DNA of 10,408 bases from NCBI GenBank assembly GCA_948496895.1, contig CAOOJO010000056.1, positions 1-10,408 on the forward strand, read 5' to 3'. Positions 1-7,720 of this stretch are shown here, piece by piece (within the stretch, counting starts at the first letter, position 1; every line of letters begins with the position of its first letter). The DNA is from an uncultured Acetatifactor sp. GTDB taxonomy: Bacteria; Bacillota; Clostridia; Lachnospirales; Lachnospiraceae. The position numbers and the translations under genes were made by a program. Below the pieces are notes generated by a model. It saw only the letters and a list, made by a program, of their open reading frames with translations. It had not been told where the DNA came from and made no database searches.

Positions 1-3
1 TAT

Positions 4-77
4 CGGCGCGTGGCTCAGCTTGGTAGAGCGCTGCGTTCGGGACGCAGAGGTCGCAAGTTCAAATCTTGTCGCGCCGA
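4..77 (+). tRNA. tRNA-Pro, anticodon CGG
   Basis: A complete 74-nt cloverleaf can be folded by eye. The acceptor stem CGGCGCG (4-10) pairs perfectly with CGCGCCG (70-76), with discriminator A at 77. The D arm is GCTC/GAGC (13-16/26-29). The anticodon stem CTGCG/CGCAG (31-35/43-47) encloses the loop TTCGGGA, so the anticodon is CGG at 38-40, with the G37 typical of proline tRNAs. The T arm is GCAAG/CTTGT around TTCAAAT. It reads CCG proline codons. No CCA is encoded after position 77, so a CCA-adding enzyme must supply it. No promoter is visible in the three bases upstream, so the tRNA may be the last of a longer transcript that begins outside the window. Confidence 0.96.
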
Positions 78-95
78 CTTGACAAATCCCCAAAG

Positions 96-122
96 AAAAA
101 GGTCTGCACCGCAGACCTTTTT
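96..122. terminator. bidirectional intrinsic terminator
   Basis: Perfect stem GGTCTGC (101-107) / GCAGACC (111-117) with a 3-nt loop ACC, flanked by AAAAA (96-100) and TTTTT (118-122). Read on the plus strand it ends the tRNA transcript about 20 nt after the tRNA. Read on the minus strand it gives the same stem followed by TTTTT, about 25 nt beyond the stop codon of the oxidoreductase gene, so it can end the transporter operon as well. Confidence 0.92.
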
Positions 123-145
123 CCATCCCATGAACCAAAACCCTC

Positions 146-1489
146 TTACCCCAGATTCGCGGAGCCCCCTTTCGAAAGCGTCTTTGCAACCTCCACGCCG
201 TCCAGCTCCTGCACGGACTGGCCATGATGCACGGCCAGATACGCCGCCACGCCGGCAGCCTCCCCGATCTGGTTCAGGTTCACCATCACCCGCAGCGCCC
301 CATAAGCCCCCATATCCGCGTTCAGCATGCGGCCGGCCGCAATGAAGTTCTGCCATCTCTCCCCAACCAGACAGCGGAAGGGAAGCTGATAATAAGTAGG
401 CACAGGCTCCTCGTCCGCAATGCCCTTTTCCCTGCGCCAGTTCCCTCTGGTCACAGTGCCGTCCGCATTCTCCCTGGTATAGCTTCCGTCAATATAGCGC
501 AGCTCGATTCCCCTGTCCCCGAAATGCATATCAGCGCCATAGGTTCCATTGAGGATAGCGTCCTCATAACGCATCCCCAGAAGCAGGTCGTTCTCATTTG
601 CCTGGTATATGGTCTTATAATGAACGCTTTCCCGTATTCCGATATAGGAACAGGACGCGAGATTGTTGTACACCACATCCTGCTTTCCATATTTGTTCAA
701 CATCTCCACAATGGCCCGGGCTTTCCTGCGCCCCTCCGTCTCGGCCTTCGTCAGCCCCTGCGCGCTGTCGCAGCGGTAGCCCACCACATGGGTGTCCGCG
801 CGCATGGTGATATCCCTGCATCTGGGCAGACGGTTGCTCCACCCATAGTCGTCCTCCAGGCCGAACTCCCTCCCGTACCTGCGGATCAGCTTCTGGACAT
901 CCAACCCTTCCGCGTCTCCCTGGAGCAGGAAGCAGCTGGTGGGCGGCTGTATGTTCTCATGGACATAGGATTCTATCCCCAAATCCCGGGCCAGGTCCCC
1001 GTCTCCGGTGGCATCGATGAAAAAGTCCGCCTTCACCGCCCCGCGCCCGTCCTTGTTCTCCACGAAGACGGCCGTGACCTTGTCCCCCTCCGTGTCCAGC
1101 CCCACATAATAGGTATGGAACAGATACGCCGCGCCGCTTTCGTCCATCAGCCTGTCCAGCTCCACCTTCAGCTCCTGGGGATTGAAGCAGTGGGAATCGG
1201 CCCAGTCCACATATCCGGCGTTATAGGGCTCCAGCCGGTCGGTGACCTCCGCGCTGAGCCCGGCGACAATCTGTCTCTTCTTCTCCGTATCCATATAGGT
1301 GTGCCATACATTCACCAGGCCGTTTGTGGCCACGCCGCCGAAGCAGTTCTGCTTTTCGATGAGCATGACCCGCAGGCCCAGCCTTGCGGCACGCACGGCT
1401 GCGAATACGCCGGTGGCGGAGCCTCCCACCACGCATAAGTCCCCCTGCCATATGACAGGCGTCTGTCTTTGCCGTTCATAAATATACAT
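146..1489 (-). CDS. FAD-dependent oxidoreductase, last gene of the transporter operon
   Basis: Protein of 447 aa, probably cytoplasmic (no signal peptide or membrane segment). The N-terminal Rossmann dinucleotide fold is clear: beta strand then VGGSATG (21-27), the helix AAVRAARLG, and an acidic Glu (IEK, 44-46) at the end of the second strand to bind the FAD ribose. Next comes GGVATNG (51-57). A second FAD-contact motif, IDATGDGDLA, is at 158-167, the family motif IGIRES is at 283-288, and a C-terminal AAGRML segment (384-389) is followed by a Gly/Ala-rich region typical of the FAD_oxidored (PF12831-like) family. The ATG at 1489 was chosen because AGGAGG lies 9 nt upstream; in-frame starts further upstream run into the preceding gene. 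The protein lies 88 bp after the binding-protein gene in the same orientation, so it probably acts on the imported sugar or a derivative. The substrate cannot be read from the sequence. Family certain, reaction unknown. Confidence 0.88.
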   Translation of the reverse strand: MYIYERQRQTPVIWQGDLCVVGGSATGVFAAVRAARLGLRVMLIEKQNCFGGVATNGLVNVWHTYMDTEKKRQIVAGLSAEVTDRLEPYNAGYVDWADSHCFNPQELKVELDRLMDESGAAYLFHTYYVGLDTEGDKVTAVFVENKDGRGAVKADFFIDATGDGDLARDLGIESYVHENIQPPTSCFLLQGDAEGLDVQKLIRRYGREFGLEDDYGWSNRLPRCRDITMRADTHVVGYRCDSAQGLTKAETEGRRKARAIVEMLNKYGKQDVVYNNLASCSYIGIRESVHYKTIYQANENDLLLGMRYEDAILNGTYGADMHFGDRGIELRYIDGSYTRENADGTVTRGNWRREKGIADEEPVPTYYQLPFRCLVGERWQNFIAAGRMLNADMGAYGALRVMVNLNQIGEAAGVAAYLAVHHGQSVQELDGVEVAKTLSKGGSANLG

Positions 1490-1533
1490 TATCCCGCACC
1501 TCCTGACATTTGGCGTCCCTGAGGATAAGCCGC

Positions 1534-1560
1534 CGCACACCGGCAGTCCGCCGGTGTGCG
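1534..1560 (-). other. strong hairpin between binding-protein and oxidoreductase genes
   Basis: CGCACACCGGC (1534-1544) pairs perfectly over 11 bp with GCCGGTGTGCG (1550-1560) around a 5-nt loop. It begins about 17 nt after the stop codon of the solute-binding protein gene on the minus strand. There is no T run on its 3' side in the direction of transcription, so it does not look like a full intrinsic terminator. A 3' stabiliser or partial attenuator, which would make the binding-protein message more abundant than the oxidoreductase message, is the likelier role (inference). Confidence 0.7.
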
Positions 1561-1577
1561 CAGCCTTCCTAAAGCTA

Positions 1578-3287
1578 TTACAGGCCCAGCTCCTTGTCGA
1601 ATCCTTTCTGGTCTTCCGGAAGGGCATCGTATTTGTCGCGGTATATCTGGAGAATCTCCTCATAGCCCATGTCCGTTATCTGCTGCTTGAAGGCCTCCCA
1701 GTCTCCCTCCATGTTCTTCTTGCCTGTGATGAAGTTCATCAGCTCCTCTTCCATATAGGTCTTGATAGGGGTCATGACCTCGGACTTGCGCTCCTGCTCC
1801 TCTTCCGTGAAGAGAATTGCCATCTTGGGATCGTATCTGCCGAAGTCTTCAGCCTTCAGCCTGTCATTGGCATCCCAGATAATCTGTTTGCTACGGTCAT
1901 TCAGGCTCGCGTCATAACAGTCCTGATCGATGGGAATCCACATGCCGGTTCTGGCATCCAGGCCTTTTTCTGTCCGCTCCTCGGGCTCGATCAGCCATTT
2001 CTTCTCGCCGTCCACCACCTCATAGGTCTCTCCCTCTACGCCCCAGTTCACCAGGTCGATCATCTCCTGGGAGAGCTGGTAGTCGATCAGGGCCATGATT
2101 TCATCAATGTGCTCGGACTTGGCGCTCACTGCCGTAGACCAGGCTCCCCTTCCGGTAGGCGCCTGCACCCAGGACTGGCCCTGGCCGATTTCTGTCTCTA
2201 CAAAGGGCATGGCGTCGATTTCAAAGTCCGGATCGTTTTTCTTTCCGTTGCCTACCCAATCGCCTTTGGACTCCGTGTACAGCGCGCCGGTGTATTCACC
2301 GAACCAGAAGAATACCTTTCCGCTGACCACCCTGTCTATATACTGGTCGTCAGAGACCGTGGCGAATTCCGGATCGATCAGGTCGGCCACGTAGAATTTC
2401 TGCAGCGTGGCGATAGCCGCCTTGAACTTATCCGTCATAGCGCCGTACTCATAGGTGCCCGTATCCGCGTCCAGATAAAAGCCCGAGGTGCACTGGTACA
2501 GGTTCCCCACCACGCCTATCAGATTGCTTGCGCCCCAGCGGTTGGAGATGGGGATGGAATCCGGATATTTCTCCTTCAGCGTCACCAGCGCGTCGTACAG
2601 CTCATCGATGGTGGTCGGCACGGGAATGTTCTCTTTTTCGAAGATATCTTTCCGATAGAGAGACATGATCGGCGCCTGCCCTCTGGTGTTGAAGTTGGTC
2701 AGGCAGTACAGATGCCCTTCCGAGTCCACCGTGTCATAGTAGATGGCGGGAATCTTTTCCATCCAGGCCTTCAGGTTGGGCATCTTGTCGATATAGTCCA
2801 TGAAATCCACGAACAGGCCCTCGCCCGCGAACTGATCCACCAGCGTCTTGTTCACCAGAATCATGTCCGGCAGCTCTCCTGAATTCAGCTTCAGGTTCAC
2901 CACCGTCCATACATCGGAGGTAGGGGCCAGCGTCCAGTCGATCTTCACATTGGTGTACTTTTCATACTGCTCGTCCGCCCACTGGGTCTTGTCCCTGCCA
3001 AAATCCGCCGACAGGGCCGTAATCTCAAGGGGCTCCGCCAGAGGGAATGTATAGGCCGCCTGCGCGTCGTCCCCGGACTCCGTGGACTCTCCCGCTTCCG
3101 ATGAGGCATCGCCCGTCCCTTCCTCTTCCGATGACGGCTCCTCCGGGCTCTCAGCCTCCCCGCCTGTCTCCTCCTGCTTCGACTCCGGCGCGGACTCAGA
3201 CCCCTGCGCGTCCCCGCAGCCTGTGGCCAGCAGCGCCATTGCTCCCGCGGTCAGCAGTGCCATTGCCTTCACATGTTTCCTTTTCAT
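1578..3287 (-). CDS. extracellular solute-binding lipoprotein of an Lpl-type sugar ABC transporter
   Basis: Protein of 569 aa, the large size usual for LplA/YtcQ-type family 1 binding proteins. It starts with a lipoprotein signal: basic MKRKHVK, hydrophobic 8-20, and a lipobox-like ATGC ending in Cys24, the probable lipid anchor. Residues 25-75 are a Glu/Ser/Gly-rich low-complexity tether. The ligand-binding part starts near PLEITAL and has the family pattern of a WxxxxYEKYTNVKIDW strand, then GELPDMIL, and aromatic-rich stretches suited to sugar stacking. It captures a carbohydrate or glycoside outside the membrane and hands it to the two permeases encoded just upstream. The ATG at 3287 has AAGGAG 7 nt upstream. 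The 66-bp gap before it holds only a weak 5-bp inverted repeat (3328-3343) and no clear promoter, so it is probably co-transcribed. Ligand not identifiable. Confidence 0.93.
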   Translation of the reverse strand: MKRKHVKAMALLTAGAMALLATGCGDAQGSESAPESKQEETGGEAESPEEPSSEEEGTGDASSEAGESTESGDDAQAAYTFPLAEPLEITALSADFGRDKTQWADEQYEKYTNVKIDWTLAPTSDVWTVVNLKLNSGELPDMILVNKTLVDQFAGEGLFVDFMDYIDKMPNLKAWMEKIPAIYYDTVDSEGHLYCLTNFNTRGQAPIMSLYRKDIFEKENIPVPTTIDELYDALVTLKEKYPDSIPISNRWGASNLIGVVGNLYQCTSGFYLDADTGTYEYGAMTDKFKAAIATLQKFYVADLIDPEFATVSDDQYIDRVVSGKVFFWFGEYTGALYTESKGDWVGNGKKNDPDFEIDAMPFVETEIGQGQSWVQAPTGRGAWSTAVSAKSEHIDEIMALIDYQLSQEMIDLVNWGVEGETYEVVDGEKKWLIEPEERTEKGLDARTGMWIPIDQDCYDASLNDRSKQIIWDANDRLKAEDFGRYDPKMAILFTEEEQERKSEVMTPIKTYMEEELMNFITGKKNMEGDWEAFKQQITDMGYEEILQIYRDKYDALPEDQKGFDKELGL

Positions 3288-3353
3288 AACTGTTCTCCTT
3301 CCTTTTGTGGTTTGTTTTTATGATTCCAACGCCCGAGAGCGTTAAATCCATCC

Positions 3354-4223
3354 TCACCCTTTCACGGATCCAATCATCACTCCGCTGGCAAAATATTTCT
3401 GTAAAAACGGATAGACGCACATGATCGGCAGCATGGCCACTATCATGGTGGCTGCCCGGATTGTCCGGGGATTCACGTTGATCTGCACCATGATGTCCCG
3501 CATCCCCTGGCTGCTCATGTCCATGTTCACGATCAACTGCCGCAGGTACAGGGACAGTGGCTGCATCTTGGAATCGTTTAAGTAGATCAGCGCGTCGAAA
3601 TAGCTGTTCCAGCTTCCCACGATGGCGAACAGCGACATCGTGGCCAGAAGGGGCTTGGACAGCGGGACGATCACCTTCCAGAAAATCTTGAAGTGCCCGG
3701 CCCCGTCGATGTAGGCCGCCTCCCGCAGGGCCGCCGGGATGTTCTGGAAGAAGGTGCGGTAAATGATGACATTGTAGGCCGACACGGCCCCGGGCAGCAT
3801 CATGACCAGCGGATTGTCCAACAGCCCCAGGTTCTTGATTACCATATAGGTGGGTATCATGCCGCCCCCAAAGAACATGGTGATCATGAGGACAATCGTA
3901 AGAGGCCTCCTTCCCGAGAAGCTGTCCACCGACAGCGGATAGGCCATCAGCCCGGTGAGCAGCACCGAGGCCACCGTGCTCCCCGCCGCGTAGAATATGG
4001 AATTCGCGTAGGCTCTGCCGAACCTGGCGTCCCTGAAGACATACTTATAGGCATCTATATTGAATTCCACCGGCAGCAGCACCACCTCCCCCCTGGACAC
4101 GGCTCCCGTATCGCTGAAGGATATGGACACGATATAGATCATAGGAAACAGGATGACCAGCATCAGCGCAAGCAATACCCCATATATCACAATATCTCCA
4201 AAACCAAATCTGTTCTTTTTCAT
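3354..4223 (-). CDS. sugar ABC transporter permease, LplC/YtcP type
   Basis: Protein of 289 aa, inner-membrane subunit of a CUT1 family importer. About six hydrophobic segments are visible, the first at 11-33 (IVIYGVLLALMLVILFPMIY), others near 75-95, 108-130, 138-156, 190-206 and 258-275. The cytoplasmic EAA loop that docks on the ATPase is at 168-188: REAAYIDGAGHFKIFWKVIVP, with the invariant EAA and the Gly at 174. The C-terminal FASGVMIGSVKG is the usual ending of this subfamily. The ATG at 4223 follows a purine-rich GAGGAAAAGGG. It begins 28 bp after the stop of the first permease gene. The pair forms the heterodimeric channel for the lipoprotein encoded next. Confidence 0.94.
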   Translation of the reverse strand: MKKNRFGFGDIVIYGVLLALMLVILFPMIYIVSISFSDTGAVSRGEVVLLPVEFNIDAYKYVFRDARFGRAYANSIFYAAGSTVASVLLTGLMAYPLSVDSFSGRRPLTIVLMITMFFGGGMIPTYMVIKNLGLLDNPLVMMLPGAVSAYNVIIYRTFFQNIPAALREAAYIDGAGHFKIFWKVIVPLSKPLLATMSLFAIVGSWNSYFDALIYLNDSKMQPLSLYLRQLIVNMDMSSQGMRDIMVQINVNPRTIRAATMIVAMLPIMCVYPFLQKYFASGVMIGSVKG

Positions 4224-4251
4224 AGATGTCCCTTTTCCTCTTTCCGGCCCC

Positions 4252-5184
4252 TTACCAGAGGCTGTTCTCGCTTACCTTCTTGCTGAACGCATTGGCCCCC
4301 CAGACGAACACGAAGGATATCACCGACAGCATCAGCCCGATGGCCGCCGCGTAGCTGTAGTTGGAGTTCTCCAGCCCATATCTGTAGGTATAGGTGGAGA
4401 TCACGTCCGCCGTGCTGTAGGTGGCAGGGCTGTACATCAACAGGATCTTCTGGAAATCATTGGAGAAAAGGCTCCCCATCCGCATGATCAGGAGGATGAC
4501 CGTGGTAGGCATGATTCCCGGCAGGGTGATGTAGAGAATCTTCTGCAGCCGGTTGGCCCCGTCTATCCTGGCCGCCTCATACTGCTCCATATCGATTCCC
4601 GCCAGGGCCGCCAGATAGATGATCGATCCGTACCCGACCCCCTGCCACAGCGAAGACCCGATGTACAGCGACCTGAACCACCCCGGCTCCGAGAAGAAGT
4701 TCACCGCGCTGCCCCCCAGGGCCACGATCAGCCTGTTGACGATGCCGTCCACGGAGGAGAAAAGCTCCTTCATCAGCCCCACCAGAATCACTACCGATAT
4801 GAAATGGGGCAGATAGGTCACGGTCTGCACCAGCTTCTTATATCTCGCGTGGCGGACCTCATTCAGCAGCAGCGCCAGGAGGATGGGGGCCGGAAACGTC
4901 CACAGCAGGGAGTACAGGCTCAGCAGCACCGTATTCTTAATGATGCGGAAGCAGAATGGATCCCGGAAAAACTGGATAAAATATTTCAGGCCCACGAACT
5001 CGCTGTGGAAGAATCCCTTCGAGGGCGTATACCTCTCGAATGCCATCACGATTCCGTAAATGGGAAGATACCTGAAGACGACCACCATGACCAGGGGCGC
5101 CAGGCACATGGCGTAAAGCTCTCTGTCCCGCATCCAGATTCGGCTCCATCCGAATCCGTGTTCTTTCTTTTTCTTTCTGCCCAA
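4252..5184 (-). CDS. sugar ABC transporter permease, LplB/YteP type, TTG start
   Basis: Protein of 310 aa when started at TTG 5184. A basic N-terminus (GRKKKKEHG) is followed by about six membrane segments, the first at 24-46. The EAA loop at 203-224 reads EAARIDGANRLQKILYITLPGI. The C-terminal KKVSENSLW matches the W-ending tail seen in LplB-type permeases. It heads the four-gene operon and pairs with the permease encoded next. The TTG start is preferred because a perfect AAGGAGG sits 8 nt upstream and because the operon promoter places the transcript start near 5229. In-frame alternatives at ATG 5229 and TTG 5253 lie at or upstream of that point and lack a good ribosome binding site. No ATP-binding subunit is encoded in the window, so a shared MsmX/MsmK-like ATPase probably powers the transporter (known for this family; inferred here). 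Confidence 0.92.
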   Translation of the reverse strand: MGRKKKKEHGFGWSRIWMRDRELYAMCLAPLVMVVVFRYLPIYGIVMAFERYTPSKGFFHSEFVGLKYFIQFFRDPFCFRIIKNTVLLSLYSLLWTFPAPILLALLLNEVRHARYKKLVQTVTYLPHFISVVILVGLMKELFSSVDGIVNRLIVALGGSAVNFFSEPGWFRSLYIGSSLWQGVGYGSIIYLAALAGIDMEQYEAARIDGANRLQKILYITLPGIMPTTVILLIMRMGSLFSNDFQKILLMYSPATYSTADVISTYTYRYGLENSNYSYAAAIGLMLSVISFVFVWGANAFSKKVSENSLW

Positions 5185-5192
5185 GGCTGCTA

Positions 5193-5199
5193 CCTCCTT
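5193..5199 (-). promoter_or_regulatory. ribosome binding site that fixes the TTG start
   Basis: On the minus strand the sequence reads AAGGAGG, then 8 nt, then TTG at 5184. This is a full-strength anti-SD match at ideal spacing and is the main reason to reject the upstream ATG as the start of the first permease. Confidence 0.85.
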
Positions 5200-5235
5200 A
5201 CCGTGAGATTTGCGATGTGTTCGTAACATGCCTTG

Positions 5236-5264
5236 ATTATATGGATTACACAACGCGGGCGCAA
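5236..5264 (-). promoter_or_regulatory. promoter of the transporter operon
   Basis: On the minus strand: -35 TTGCGC (5264-5259), a 17-nt spacer, and a perfect -10 TATAAT (5241-5236). Transcription would begin near 5229, giving a leader of about 45 nt ahead of the TTG start. The -35 box is only a partial match (TTG conserved), as expected of a promoter that needs an activator. It lies inside one copy of the GCCGATTGYG repeat. Confidence 0.68.
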
Positions 5265-5351
5265 TCGGCAGTTTCGTTTCATATAGATTTTTTCTGATAT
5301 TTCAGGCTTTCCGCAATCGGCTTTTTTACACCTTACATATAGCCGATTGTG
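5260..5351. promoter_or_regulatory. three-copy GCCGATTGYG operator cluster in the divergent control region
   Basis: Three copies of a 10-bp word occur here: CGCAATCGGC at 5260-5269 and again at 5312-5321 (identical, 52 bp apart, about five helical turns), and the inverted GCCGATTGTG at 5342-5351 (one difference). Read in the direction of each promoter, one copy overlaps its -35 box: GCCGATTGCGC for the transporter operon and GCCGATTGTGT for the regulator gene. The middle and right copies form an inverted pair with a 20-bp AT-rich spacer. CATATAG also occurs twice (5280-5286, 5336-5342). The arrangement suits an AraC-type activator that controls the transporter and its own gene. Binding by the neighbouring regulator is inferred. 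Confidence 0.7.
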
Positions 5352-5374
5352 TTTTCCCCGCTGTATGCTATAAT
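5347..5374 (+). promoter_or_regulatory. promoter of the AraC-type sensor gene
   Basis: A -35-like TTGTGT (5347-5352), a 16-nt spacer, and a perfect -10 TATAAT (5369-5374) preceded by TGC, an extended -10. Transcription would start near 5381, about 30 nt ahead of the ATG at 5414, which has AAAGGAG 6 nt upstream. The -35 region overlaps the third GCCGATTGYG copy, which suggests autoregulation. Confidence 0.7.
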
Positions 5375-5413
5375 ATTTTTGTTCAATCTGTACAGTTTTC
5401 AAAGGAGATCCGT

Positions 5414-7720
5414 ATGAAGCCCAGATTTATCCAGTCCCAGCTTTCCAGATTTCAGGAACCGTATCCGGGAACCTTTCTCCTGTTGTTCATGTGCATTATC
5501 TTGATTCTGGTTCCCTGCGCGCTGATCACTTCCTATGCCGACCGCCTGATTTCGGAGAAGATCCGCTCCGCGAACCAGAATTTCCTCTACGCCGCTGCTG
5601 ACTCCATCGACAGCTCCATCCGCATGCCCATCGAGCAGAGCTCCCTCATCATAGAGACCAATTTCCCCGATTATTACAGCCTGCTCTATGCCGACTCCAT
5701 CTCCCGCAGCGACACCGTCCTCTCCTCCTACCGCCTGAACAATGCCTTATACGGCAGCAACTACAGCCTGTCTCTCTTCCATACCACAGTCCTGTATTTC
5801 AAAAATCCGGGCATCGTGCTCACCGCTTCCGGCTCCTACGACGCCCAGACCTTTTTCCAGAAAAAATATATTTTTGCCGACTATCCCGCCGATTACTTCG
5901 ACCGGCTCATGGAGATGCCTTTCAAGAGCCAGCCCTGTCCCGCCACGCCCATCCTGACCAGGGACATACGGGGAGACGAGACGATATATTACGAGTCCGT
6001 CATCCCCTTTGCTATCCATCCTGTCAATTCCTCTCCCGCGGACGCCCTGTTCATTTTCCTTTTCAGCGAAGTCGAGCTGAACAGAATGCTGGATTCCATC
6101 AACTCCAACCAGAGCTGCTACATCTATCTGATGGATACCGTGACCGGAAGCATCTTAAACCACCCCTCCGACACGGACTATGCCTCCCAGCTCTCCCTGT
6201 CGGAGCAGGCGTATTCCGGTTCCTCGGGCTTCATGACATTGGAGGGCGACTCCGGGAGCTGTCGGGTGCTCTGGTGCAATTCCGGCGTGAGCAAGCTGCG
6301 CTATATCTGCGTGGAGCCCAGGCTCCTGATCACCAGGCAGCTGCGGACGTTTTTGATGCTGACCTATTCCATCACCTTCGTGGTAGTCATCATCATGATC
6401 CTATGCCACAGGATCTTCGCTCGCTGGCTGGCCAGAATCCTGTCGCCTATGTTCCTGCGGCTGGAGAAGGCCTTCCACCTGGATAAGAATCCGCCCTCCC
6501 TGAAACGGAACGATATCCGCTCCCTGAAGGAGGCATTGGACCTGCTGTGCACCCAGTATGAGGCCAATTACCCCAATCTGGTCAGCTCCTTTCTGTCCAG
6601 GCTTCTGCAAAACGATGTGACCGATGAGGAGATACTGGAATTCTGCAGCCATTTCACCGCGTTCCAGCCCCAGGACTACTTCTCCATCCTGGTGATCCGG
6701 ACGAATTTCTGGTCCTATGAGGAGACGGCGCCCCTGTCCCCCCAGGATGTCCTGGCCAGCCTGCGGGAGCAGATGAAGGATTACGGATATGTCATCTCCC
6801 TGCGCGACGGAACCGACTGCCTGTTGTTCCTCACCGCGTGCACCCAGCAGAAGCTGAAGAGCCTGCGGAGCCGCTTCCTCCATAGCCTGAAGGACATCGC
6901 CCCGCGTCTGCCGGAGTTCGTCTGCGGGCAGAGCGCCGATTACCACAGCATCCATGAGACATGCCACCATTACCACCAGGTGCTGAACCTTCTGGACTAT
7001 TATGGCATCGCCTCCGAAAGGGCGGTCTACTCCATGGAGGATCTGCGGTCTGCCTCCGTCTGCGTCCTCTCCGCAAAGGAAAAGGACAGGATTCTGGCCC
7101 TTGCCAGCCATTCCCCCAATGAGTGCCTGGCCTACATCAGCCAGCTGATGTCCTCCTGGAAGAAGCAGAACGTGGGCTTTGCCTATTACCGGAACACCGT
7201 GACAGAGCTGCTTTTCCTGCTGCAGCAAATCTTGTGCGAGCTGACCATCCCCTTCTCCGCCGTCTTCCACGACAGCGAGGGCGACCTGGCCGTCCGGGCG
7301 GAGCGGATCCTCACCCCAGGCCCCCTGGAGCACCTCTGTCTGGAGGCCTACAGACAGCTGACAGAGGTGATGAAGGACCGGAACCTTTCCATAGAGCAGG
7401 CGGAGCAGACCCTTCTGCAGTACATCGAGGAGCATCTCGCCGACATCAACCTCACCGTGCTGTCCGATGTGGCGGGGATGAACCAGAATTACCTGAGCCA
7501 TTATTTCAAAAAGCATTTTGGGATCACATTCCTGGATTATGTGACGCGAAAGAAAATAGAAAAGGCAAAAGAGCTGCTGACGGGTACCGACCTGACCTGC
7601 AAGGCCATCGGGGAGAGCCTGGGCTATCACGACCCCAACACCTTCATCCGGTCCTTCAAGAAGCTGGAGGCGGTGACCCCCAACGAATATCGGCGGATGC
7701 GCAAAAAGCAGCCCGGGTAG
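5414..7720 (+). CDS. membrane-anchored AraC-family sensor-regulator
   Basis: Protein of 768 aa, the size of the one-piece sensor/AraC regulators that often sit beside Lpl-type transporters. Order of parts: a short cytoplasmic N-terminus; TM1 about 21-40 (FLLLFMCIILILVPCALI); an extracytoplasmic sensor region 41-310 of Cache-like character; TM2 about 313-331 (rich in Val/Ile); a cytoplasmic linker of about 330 residues, whose part near 410-550 resembles the degenerate GGDEF-like domain found in YesN-type regulators; and a C-terminal AraC DNA-binding domain at about 666-765. The two helix-turn-helix units are near 680-703 (LTVLSDVAGMNQNYLSHYFKK) and 728-762 (IGESLGYHDPNTFIRSFKK, then TPNEYRR). 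It is divergent from the transporter operon and probably activates it on sensing a sugar or a liganded binding protein. Ligand unknown. The sensor fold is by inference from position and size, not from a clear motif. Confidence 0.93.
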   Translation: MKPRFIQSQLSRFQEPYPGTFLLLFMCIILILVPCALITSYADRLISEKIRSANQNFLYAAADSIDSSIRMPIEQSSLIIETNFPDYYSLLYADSISRSDTVLSSYRLNNALYGSNYSLSLFHTTVLYFKNPGIVLTASGSYDAQTFFQKKYIFADYPADYFDRLMEMPFKSQPCPATPILTRDIRGDETIYYESVIPFAIHPVNSSPADALFIFLFSEVELNRMLDSINSNQSCYIYLMDTVTGSILNHPSDTDYASQLSLSEQAYSGSSGFMTLEGDSGSCRVLWCNSGVSKLRYICVEPRLLITRQLRTFLMLTYSITFVVVIIMILCHRIFARWLARILSPMFLRLEKAFHLDKNPPSLKRNDIRSLKEALDLLCTQYEANYPNLVSSFLSRLLQNDVTDEEILEFCSHFTAFQPQDYFSILVIRTNFWSYEETAPLSPQDVLASLREQMKDYGYVISLRDGTDCLLFLTACTQQKLKSLRSRFLHSLKDIAPRLPEFVCGQSADYHSIHETCHHYHQVLNLLDYYGIASERAVYSMEDLRSASVCVLSAKEKDRILALASHSPNECLAYISQLMSSWKKQNVGFAYYRNTVTELLFLLQQILCELTIPFSAVFHDSEGDLAVRAERILTPGPLEHLCLEAYRQLTEVMKDRNLSIEQAEQTLLQYIEEHLADINLTVLSDVAGMNQNYLSHYFKKHFGITFLDYVTRKKIEKAKELLTGTDLTCKAIGESLGYHDPNTFIRSFKKLEAVTPNEYRRMRKKQPG

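Noticed and set aside
4..77. tRNA gene as an integration site of a mobile element
   Set aside because: No repeat of the tRNA 3' end, integrase or phage gene is visible in the window.
15..356. Minus-strand open frame ending in residues RQDLNLRPLRPERSALPS
   Set aside because: This is the well-known false protein made by translating the reverse strand of a tRNA gene; it also overlaps the terminator and the oxidoreductase gene.
224..1438. Long plus-strand open frame (about 400 codons)
   Set aside because: It is antisense to the oxidoreductase gene, which has clear FAD motifs and a ribosome binding site; the antisense product is His/Pro/Arg-rich with no domain.
1490..1663. N-terminal extension of the oxidoreductase to 505 residues
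   Set aside because: It would overlap the binding-protein gene and read through the hairpin; the ATG at 1489 has its own AGGAGG.
3328..3343. AACGC/GCGTT hairpin between the second permease and the binding-protein gene as a terminator
   Set aside because: The stem is only 5 bp and no T run follows on the minus strand.
5294..5305. Small palindrome CTGATATTTCAG as an additional operator
   Set aside because: Only 4-bp arms, a single copy, and not placed at either promoter; chance is a sufficient explanation.
5190..5402. 70-codon minus-strand frame in the divergent control region
   Set aside because: The region is filled by two promoters and repeats; the product is Cys/Arg/Lys-rich without a ribosome binding site or known motif.
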